A stretch of 64,000 nt of DNA, from assembly GCF_963422355.1 (NCBI RefSeq), contig NC_085090.1, positions 2,722,729 through 2,786,728 on the forward strand. The letters are read 5' to 3'. Of this stretch, positions 56,338-64,000 are shown in pieces. Position numbers and translations under genes: made by a program. Below the pieces are notes generated by a model. That model ran no database searches and had not been told where the DNA came from. It was given only the letters and a program-made list of their open reading frames with translations. Origin of the DNA: Corticium candelabrum (taxonomy: Eukaryota; Porifera; Homoscleromorpha; Homosclerophorida; Plakinidae). Each line of letters opens with the position of its first letter. Within the stretch, counting starts at the first letter, position 1.

Positions 56338-58250
56338 CTGACAGGACGCACACCAGACACACCAGACACACCAGACACACCAGACACAACAGACACACCA
56401 GGCACAACAGACACAACAGGCACCACACCACACGAGACAAAACAGACACAACAGACACAACACCCGGCACACCAGACACACTAGACAAACCAGACACACC
56501 TCACAACAGACAGCAAGCACAACAGACATACCAGGCACACCACACACCAGACACACCAGACACAACAAACACCGCGCCAGACACCGCACCAGACACACCA
56601 GACACATTAGACACAGCTCACAACAGACACACCGGGCACACCAGAAACACAAAAGAGACACACCAGACACAACAGACACAACACACAACAGACACCAACC
56701 ACACCAGACACACCAAACACACCAAACACACCAGGCACACACTCTAGGCACACCACACAACAGACACACCAGACACAACATACACACCAGACACACCTCA
56801 CAACAGACGACAGACACAACAGACAGAACAGGCACACCAGATACACCAGGCACACCAGACACACTAGACACACCATACACCACACAACTGACACACCAGA
56901 CACACCAGGCAGGTTAGACACAACACACACCACCTTGCACACTAGGCACACCAGACACAACAGACACACCATGCACACCAGACACACTAGACGCATCATA
57001 CACCACACCTTGCACACCGGGCACACCAGGCACACCACAGACCAGGCAGGCTAGACACAACAGACAACACCTTGCACACCAGGCACACCAGACAACAGAC
57101 ACACCATGCACACCAGACACACCAGACACAAAAGACACAACAGACACCACACCAGAGACACCAGACACACCTCACAACAGACGCACCAGGCACACCAGAC
57201 ACACCATACACAACAGACACACCAGACACAACCGACACAACAGACACACCAGACACACCAGACACACAGACACAATAGGCACCACAGCACACGAGACACA
57301 CCATACACAACAGACACACCAGACACAACAGACACACCAGACGCAACAGACACACCAGCCACACCAGACACACCAGCCACACACACCAGACACACCACAC
57401 AACAGACACACCAGACACACCAGACCCAACAGACACACCAGACACAACAGACACACCAGTCACACCAGACACATCATACACAACAGACACCACACCAGAC
57501 ACACCAGATACGCCAGACACAACTTAAACACCACACACAACAGACCCCACACCACACGAGACACAACAGACACAACAGACACACCAGACACAACGGGCAC
57601 ACACTCCAGGCACACCCACAACAGACACAGCAGGCACACCAGACACAACAGTCACACCACACAACAGACACACCAGACACACCAGTTACACCAGACACCA
57701 CACCAGACACGCCAGGTACACCAGACCCAACAGACACACCAGACACAACAGACACACCAGTCACAGCAGACACACCATACACAAAAGACACCACACCAGA
57801 CAAACCAAATACACTAGGCACAACAGGCACACCAGACCCTACACCACACGAGACACACCAGACATAACAGACACATCAGACACAAAAGATAGACCAGGCA
57901 CACACTCAGGGCACACCACACAACTGACACACCAGGCACACCAGACACAACAGACACCACAGCAGACACACCAGATAGACCACACAACAGACACACCAGA
58001 CACACCAGATCCAACAGACACACCAGACACACCAGACCCAACAGACACACCAGACCCAACAGACACACCAGACACAACAGGCACACCAGACACATCATAC
58101 ACAACAGACACCATACCAGACACACCAGATACACCAGACACAACAGATACACCAGACACACCAGACACAACGGACACACCAGACACAACAGACATACCAG
58201 TCACACCATACACACCATACACAACCGACACCACACCAGACACACCAGAT
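56338..58250. repeat. 1.9-kb minisatellite, 9-bp CAGACACAC/CAGACACAA unit
   Basis: Roughly 200 degenerate 9-mers alternating CACCAGACA and CAACAGACA types, with higher-order runs (for example CAACAGACACCACACCAGAC recurring). Period 9 leaves overlapping spurious ORFs on both strands. It cuts into the left end of the duplicated block that follows. Confidence 0.95.
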
Positions 58251-58267
58251 AAACCACATTCAATCTT

Positions 58268-58810
58268 AAGCACGTGGTATTGGCAAGCAAGATTTATTCG
58301 ATACCGATAGTAATGTCCATGTCTATAACTCTGGTATTGTATATATTGAACAATGGTATATACGCTAATTAATTAAGTCAATAGCATGGCTGTGCGTAAG
58401 ATGACCTAAGCGAAAGTGTCAGATAAACAAAAATGTTTGTATTCTGTGCACGAGACCCGAAGGTACAACACTATGTTAACTTTATGTTTACGTATGTATA
58501 TCTCAATTGCTGTCGAGCAGTACACAACTTACTATTATGCAACGCACAACGTCATGTTTCCATCCAATAGTAAATGGATCTCACAGTAACATCATCATGT
58601 CCATAACAACACTGCAAACCATTTCAATTGCATACTAGGAATGCAAGCTCTTTTACATTTAACCTTAACTAATTGATCATGTTTACTGTATTTGCTACGA
58701 TAATTGGACCTCTTCTCTTCACTGACATTCTCCAAGTCTATTCAAACACAAATACATTACCCGCCATGCCTACGAAGATTTCTGTTGAAGACGTTGTTGG
58801 TCCTCCCAAA
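58268..58810. repeat. 3' flank of the Ser/Arg-rich gene
   Basis: Matches 12225-12770 with scattered differences. No coding sequence. Confidence 0.65.
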
Positions 58811-58813
58811 TGA

Positions 58814-60094
58814 TCAGATGAAAGAATCCGAGTCGGTAGATGATTCCGGGAAGTATCCTTCAATACTACTCCCATAAGGAGTGGGAGGTGGAGACGTCGA
58901 AATAGATGACTGCGGCGAGGTTTCTTTCACGGTATCACGAATGTCGGTTTCCGTTGTCTGTCGTTCTAAAACTTGCGGAGCTTGAGGATGGGTAATGTCT
59001 AACGGATTTTGAAGAGTTTGTAGACTGCTCGGAAGAGAATCACAACGCCTTCTTAAGCCAAGATTTCGTTTTCGTTCTGGGAAATATGTTGATAAACTCG
59101 TGGATCTCTTTCGTTCTGTCTTGATTACACGATAAGCAAATGGATATGAAAGACGCCTCTCTCTAAATTTTCTTAGATAAGTTTCTAAGGTCGATTTTGT
59201 TGTTGGAATGGTAGGCAAAGACTGTGAACGTTGCAAAATCTCTTTTTGGAGACAACTGAACTTGTCCGTAGAAAAGATAGCTGTGGACTTTGGTACATGG
59301 TCACAACGTTCATTGAGAGTTCTACAACGCAAAAATACTAATGCACTCCCATGTGATTTGGTTCGAATTCTTCTAGTTGTAGTAACACTGGGCAGATTAA
59401 CTTCTGCAGTAATTGGGGAGGAACTTTGCTTTGTGATTGGCGCTGAAAAACTGTAAATGGTACGAGAAATGGGAGGTGGCTTTTCGCTTACAGGTTGCGA
59501 TATTTGAGAAACAATGAGAGGACGAGAAATAGCCGTAGGACGAGAAAGAGTCGAAGAACGAGAAAGAGTCGGAGGACGAGAAACTTTCCTGAATGTTTCC
59601 GTGGCGACTATGCTTGCTGGAACGGAGATGGAGCGTTGTTTGACCGGCAAACTACTAGAAAAAGTCACCGAAATGCTTTTAGTCTGTGATCTGCTGCGTG
59701 GTTTCACTTGACGTCCAACGTCTATTGTAGTTGGAGCAGAAACTGTTCGTTTCTTTTCATGTTTTTCTTGAAGTCTACTATACATAGTGACTGCTTGAAG
59801 ACTATCCTTTTCGTCTGAGCTAGAAGAAGAATATGATGTTGGGGTTGTGTCAGGTGATGCGTCAGGGGTGTCTATATGCCAATACGGCCAATTCGAAATA
59901 TCGTCAAGATAGAAGTGTAGCAACCAATCGCTTCTTTCCTTCAATAGTTTTTGTTGTGATTTTGTGAGCATGACTCTATTCATCTGTACGGATGCTAGAT
60001 ATTCGTCTCTATTGACCATAAGTCTTCTCATAACTCTAATACCGCATATGTCAAAAATTCGTTTGAGTAACCTACGATAGGCACATTTCCACAA
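58814..60094 (-). CDS. Ser/Arg/Pro-rich basic protein with repeated RxxSxP motifs, unknown family
   Basis: One open minus-strand frame of 426 codons. Its first codon is TTG; the first ATG (60031) gives 405 residues. An upstream exon is possible because CCTATCGTAG just before could be a splice acceptor. The N-terminal ~60 residues are helical and acidic/aromatic (LLKERSDWLLHFYLDDIS). The rest is low-complexity, basic and Ser/Thr/Pro-rich, with an SRP-rich repeat near residues 175-210. RxxSxP sites recur: RSISVP, RSQSLP, RTVSAP, RRLSYP, RCDSLP. RSxSxP is the mode-1 14-3-3 site and a basophilic kinase target. No membrane segment or known domain is seen. A broken copy at 12780-13990 supports a duplicated gene. 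Function unknown; a phosphorylated scaffold is a guess. Confidence 0.6.
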   Translation of the reverse strand: MWKCAYRRLLKRIFDICGIRVMRRLMVNRDEYLASVQMNRVMLTKSQQKLLKERSDWLLHFYLDDISNWPYWHIDTPDASPDTTPTSYSSSSSDEKDSLQAVTMYSRLQEKHEKKRTVSAPTTIDVGRQVKPRSRSQTKSISVTFSSSLPVKQRSISVPASIVATETFRKVSRPPTLSRSSTLSRPTAISRPLIVSQISQPVSEKPPPISRTIYSFSAPITKQSSSPITAEVNLPSVTTTRRIRTKSHGSALVFLRCRTLNERCDHVPKSTAIFSTDKFSCLQKEILQRSQSLPTIPTTKSTLETYLRKFRERRLSYPFAYRVIKTERKRSTSLSTYFPERKRNLGLRRRCDSLPSSLQTLQNPLDITHPQAPQVLERQTTETDIRDTVKETSPQSSISTSPPPTPYGSSIEGYFPESSTDSDSFI

Positions 60095-60179
60095 ATATCA
60101 GAATGATACAGTAAATGCAATAATATATCATAAATACATGAAAACAAATAATTAAAATTGTAATTTCCAATTTTAATTA

Positions 60180-62110
60180 ACCCTTCCGATAGTGGTCTGA
60201 AGCGAGAACTAGACTACGTTTTGCCACTTGCTAACTAAAATTACCTTTACTCCGTCTCCGTTTAGTACTGGTAACCTGGGTTTTGCGTTGCCGTTTTCCC
60301 AAAGATGGAGCCTTACATTCTATCGATAAATTATAGATTAAGAATCGCTAATAAATTCTCTTTCGAATGAGCCTACTTTGAGCAGTCTACGTGATCGCGA
60401 TTGCTTGTTGTGATGACGTCACACTATGTCTCATTTGTGACCACGTGACTTTGGAGCTGAATAGCCATCTTCCTGTTCTTCGGTAGCCAATCAAAATATT
60501 TTTAGTCGTTAGGCACACCCTTTGGGCGTGCCTATACATACGGACCAAGTTTTAGCTGCCCATGCGGCTTCATTACAATTTTTGCCGAGACGGTGCATGG
60601 CACTCTGGCCGTTCGTTATTCTTCCAAGAGGTTTCGCCAAGACTTTGGAGACAAAAAAACGCATGCAGACGTTTCTTACGTGTGTTTCGCTTCGGTCGCA
60701 TCATTTGAGGCCGATGCAACGGAGAACAAGTGAGATATTCCGTTTGTGAAGACAGCGATGACGCGCCGCGTTGTAATTGGAAATAGCATTTGGATGTCTA
60801 AACGTTTCGTTTTCACCGATATCTTTTTAGGAAACGTTTCAGTAACTGTTTTGCAAGTTTGGCCGCTACGAGTTGGTGAGAATTTGAGTTATGCCCATAG
60901 TAACGGCATGTTCTCTGTTCCTATGGCTATGTACCCGTATGTTTTGGTTAGAGAATGCAGTCTATTACAATCATTCAAACCGTTTTCTAATATTCTATAC
61001 GTTTAGTAGCTCTCCAGACGACGATTTGACGCACCAGAAAGCGGATCTTCTCAATGATAAAGACAGCGGCGATTTAATTAGTGTCGCGTAAACAGAAGTA
61101 GACATGAACGTATCGAAACAATCATCAATAGCTACGAGAATTGTATCATTAGAAAGCGCAATTAACAGGCTTTTCAACTGTGTATGTATTGTTGCCGATC
61201 GTAGCGAGGCTTCTAATCCGGGTCGCACAACAGAAATGGTCGTAGTTCTTTAAGGCTGTCCATCGAGCTCTTGGTATATGTGTACACACAAATCTCAATT
61301 TTCTCCTCCCCACGACCAAGTTTCATGATAGGACCTGTCTTAAAAAATTGTTTCCGTGTCCGACTACAGATGAGTCTAAGAACGATTTGTATAGGTGAGC
61401 AAACGGCGACGAAAATGCTTCATGAACTTTGTCGCCCCCTCCTTTTGTATTGTAGCTGGTGATTGTGCGTACTTCACAACCAAGAAACGTATTCAGGAGT
61501 TGAATGCCACCTACAGTCAACTATTCACATGTCCCGTACTACAGTAGGATCAATCCCTTACTACACTGTGCTGCATCTAGCGCTGTTGATAGTCAATGTT
61601 TGCCGATATCAATTTCTATGTCAGTAAATACCATATCATTGTCGTTACAACGGAACTGAGTGCATACCTAGACTGTACATTTCAGTTGTCTTGATCACGA
61701 TCGCAAAATGACGACTGCCTACACCAGGCCTATATACGTAACCTAAACTACTAGGAAGTTTGCATGTTTACTTCCATGACAGCTAGGGTTTCAACAAATA
61801 CGTATTGTCTAGCTAGGACTTGGCGTTTCAGTAGACGGTCTGGAAACTCTAATGAACGCGAAGAGCCTACGGATACCGTACAACTAGTAATTTTCACGTC
61901 TTTCATGTGGCTACAATTGCGAATAATACACGTAAGCGGATTGTAGATTACTTGAGCGCGCTACCCAATTACTACATTCTTGGTGATATGTGTTCGTGTC
62001 AGAATTTTAGGTGATTTCTACACCTACGGGCGATGAAAATCAATCAATAAACCAATTTCAAAATAAATGGTTTTGAAAAGATAAGTTTGACGGCTAAATA
62101 ATAACAGTAT
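60180..62110. other. intergenic sequence, possible decayed coding pieces
   Basis: No gene can be defended. Frames at 60891-61091 and 60746-61006 (plus) include hydrophobic stretches but overlap in different frames. A hairpin AGGCAC...GTGCCT sits at about 60513. If the exon at 62117-62418 is real, its next exons should lie here on the minus strand. Confidence 0.35.
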
Positions 62111-62116
62111 ACTTAC

Positions 62117-62418
62117 GGACTGTCTTTCTCCCAAATCTGTTCCCATGTCTCGTATAGGCCAAAAAACACGTTCTCTTCAAAGTCCCATTCTTTCCAATAG
62201 GATTGTACTAATAAAGCGACGCCTCCGCGGTCTGTAGCAATCAGTTGGTACGAACAGGGGATCACTCTCCATTCAGGAACCCACGTCGTTCTTCCAATTT
62301 CGTGGTACACGACGTCAATATCCGATAGCTTGGTTCTCACTTCTGCTTCATGTCTTCCAAATCTAGAATGTTGTGCCTTTCGATAACCAGGCGACGATTC
62401 TCCGCTCCGTGTAGCCAT
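62117..62418 (-). CDS. probable first coding exon, unknown protein (partial)
   Basis: ATG at 62418 opens 100 codons ending at a consensus splice donor GTAAGT (complement of 62111-62116). The peptide starts MATRSGESSPGYRK and contains VVYHEIGRTTWVPEW and a Trp-rich tail (YWKEWDFEENVFFGLYETWEQIWEK). No signal peptide or membrane segment; the composition suggests a soluble folded domain. Family not recognised. Downstream exons were not located, so the product is incomplete. Confidence 0.45.
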
Positions 62419-62609
62419 TTTCTATAGCAACGTCAAAGAAGAAAAGACAGCTGGAAATATCTTGATACAAATGGTGACGACCGGTTCGGTATTTTGCAAA
62501 TGACTGCTTGTAAATATTGATGACTGGTAACATCTATTTATAGACACCGTATTTCTTCGAATAAGCCCGTGGAGTTTATTTTTAGATAGAGTTACAACTG
62601 TGGCGTTTA

Positions 62610-63120
62610 AATATGAGCGGCGTTTATACCAGGGCGACGTCTATTTGTTGAAGGCGTTTTCTCCGTGCGTCAGGAGTGTGTCACGTCATTTTTTGACAAG
62701 AACAACACATTTACAATTCTAAATACAGGTAGGAATTTTACATGTGGTGAAACGTTATCCTGGCAGACTGAAGAACTCACCTACGTCATGTATGCCACCG
62801 AAGAACTCATACGATTTTTCCTTCGAACTGCTTACTATATACATACAGCACCGGACTCAGGGATTTTTGAAAGAGGGGATTCACCGTTAGCAGTTATATA
62901 TAGCATTACTAATATTCTCTTCTCTAATGAAATTATATGAAATTATTGAACCACGCCTACTGGAAAAGAGGGGGTTGCAACCCCCTGAACCCCTCTGGAT
63001 CCGGCCCTGTATACTTGTCAGATCTACTGGAATTTATTAAAATGCTACGTCTATTCAAATGGGGCGTTTAAAATTTTGCAGTGTTGGTCCAGGCAGTTAA
63101 ATAAGTGCGGCGTTAATTCA
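62610..63120. repeat. paralogous fragment, matches 49071-49480
   Basis: Same sequence blocks as 49.1-49.5 kb, interrupted here by the MITE at 62846-63007. Confidence 0.7.
62846..63007. mobile_element. hAT-type MITE, copy 3
   Basis: 162 bp. It starts CAGCACCGGACTCAGGGAT and ends CTCTGGATCCGGCCCTG, and the interior GTTAGCAGTTATATATAGC and TTATTGAACCACGC matches copies at 843 and 2865. The paralog at 49.35 kb runs through the site without it. Flanking CATAC/TATAC may be a mutated 5-bp target repeat. Confidence 0.8.
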
Positions 63121-63480
63121 AGGGAAACTTTTATTAGAGGAAAACGTTTAATCGATGAAATACGAAAGGCTAGTGTATTTAGAATTACCAATTTAGAAGC
63201 ATGCAGCATTAGACTTTCGTAAAATTACTAGTTGAACATGACAATAATTTTTATTTATTTCTCGTATAAAGGCAAATTTTAAAATGTTGATAAATGAGAT
63301 ATAGCTGCATTCAATTAGCAACTGGAGATCAAATAACGAATAAACATTTCAGGAAATCAGTATTTCTTGTTCTATTTATATTTTCTATTTTCTAATTTGA
63401 AGTTTGTAATTTTTAGTTAAACAACCAGAAAGTGTACAGTTTAATAATAACAATAAAACTTATCCATGATTGAAGTGTTG
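63121..63480. other. AT-rich sequence, partly paralogous to 14.1 kb
   Basis: AACTGGAGATCAAATAACG matches the region near 14140. No gene. Confidence 0.5.
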
Positions 63481-63481
63481 C

Positions 63482-63512
63482 AGGTTTACTGAAATATAAC
63501 ATACATATACAT

Positions 63513-63577
<65 letters not shown>
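63482..63577. repeat. (TA)n microsatellite
   Basis: ACATACAT units leading into about 60 bp of TA. Confidence 0.95.
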
Positions 63578-63578
<1 letters not shown>

Positions 63579-64000
63579 CTCTCAAATAGACTACAGCAGT
63601 TCTACTGAACAAGTATAATATATTTTAAAGCTTGAGAAGGTCATGTTCACGTATTTATTGCGCAGTAAGACATAAAATTCTCTATTTATACTATGTACGT
63701 ACCATTTTTGCTATAGAAAACAAAGCCAAACTAGACAATGCACGCCAAGACATTGCACTAATATTGAACATAAAACATTAATAATTCTGATTAAGAGTAA
63801 TTTACAAATAGTTGTAATTTACGTCCTCTTCTTTAAAATTGCTGTGGTTACTATGAAATAAATTTGTGCAATTTTATTCATAAGCATTCACGCGGCATTT
63901 TATATTAATTTCTCATTTGAAAATCTATGTATGTTTCCTCTATAAATAAAAAGCATTATTTCAAGTAACAAGTTAAATGTAAGAACGTGTGTAGGATTTC
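63578..64000. repeat. paralogous to 14340-14480, then AT-rich end
   Basis: GAACAAGTATAATATATTTTAAA and TATTTATTGCGCAGTAAG match 14.36-14.43 kb. The final 300 bp are AT-rich with no feature. Confidence 0.6.

Noticed and set aside
56338..58250. Long overlapping ORFs rich in Val-Ser-Gly/Cys-Leu-Val or Pro-Asp-Thr/His-Gln-Thr
   Set aside because: They follow from the 9-bp minisatellite, which keeps frames open on both strands. Composition changes with frame and no start or splice context is sensible.
59208..59711. Plus-strand ORFs opposite the Ser/Arg-rich gene
   Set aside because: They are antisense shadows; the minus-strand frame is far longer and has coherent repeated motifs.
60746..61091. 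Hydrophobic ORFs suggesting the end of a multi-pass receptor
   Set aside because: The hydrophobic stretches lie in overlapping different frames with stops between them, and no seven-helix pattern or motif can be defended.

Overview
This 64-kb window is nuclear DNA of a metazoan. Two genes encode type II membrane proteins combining a collagen repeat with five Ig domains, carried on short exons bounded by GT/AG introns of roughly 60-320 bp, with AATAAA signals after the stops. DNA transposons, degenerate retroelements and microsatellites fill much of the rest. The gene architecture and transposon mix suggest an early-branching marine invertebrate such as a sponge or cnidarian. That placement is inference; no rRNA, tRNA or mitochondrial marker is visible.

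Layout. 0-3.6 kb: Ty3/gypsy and other reverse-transcriptase wrecks with a small hAT MITE. 3.6-9.8 kb: first copy of a segmental duplication carrying receptor-like gene A, which has a 1-base frameshift. 9.8-15 kb: a Tc1-like wreck, a TIR element, a broken copy of a basic Ser-rich protein gene and a truncated signal-peptide exon ending in a compound microsatellite. 15.9-17.3 kb: an intact IS630/Tc1/mariner-type transposase with a DD81-82E triad. 17.9-21.2 kb: a complete-looking hAT element with 5-bp flanking repeats. 21.7-23.5 kb: (CA)n and a 9-bp minisatellite. 24.2-24.9 kb: a small secreted-protein gene. 25.7-27.2 kb: a hAT remnant with a pogo/Tigger-type element nested inside. 27.9-33.0 kb: second copy of the duplication, carrying gene B with an intact reading frame.

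33-34.7 kb: a second Tc1-like wreck, a small TIR element and a 21-bp tandem repeat. 35.5-39.1 kb: a broken DUF4371-type hAT transposase beside a broken OTU-protease-like gene. 39.1-43.9 kb: little that can be recognised. 44-49.5 kb: duplicated fragments of the 10-14.7 kb region, split by an element with 594-bp inverted repeats that encloses a RecQ-helicase fragment. 49.8-53.6 kb: one retroelement interrupted by a 5'-truncated LINE with a restriction-like endonuclease. 56.3-58.25 kb: a 1.9-kb minisatellite of the same unit as at 22.4 kb. 58.8-60.1 kb: the uninterrupted copy of the basic Ser/Arg protein gene. 62.1-62.4 kb: a probable first exon on the minus strand, followed by another MITE.

The likely host genes are receptor genes A and B, the secreted-protein gene at 24.2 kb, the Ser/Arg-rich gene at 58.8 kb and possibly the exon at 62.1 kb. 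A and B look like cell-surface recognition or adhesion proteins, and the 24-kb gene between them is secreted; a functional link between them is speculation. The local history is repeated duplication: blocks from 3.6-14.7 kb recur in pieces across 28-33, 44-49 and 58-63.7 kb, and these paralogous copies reveal empty sites for two of the insertions.
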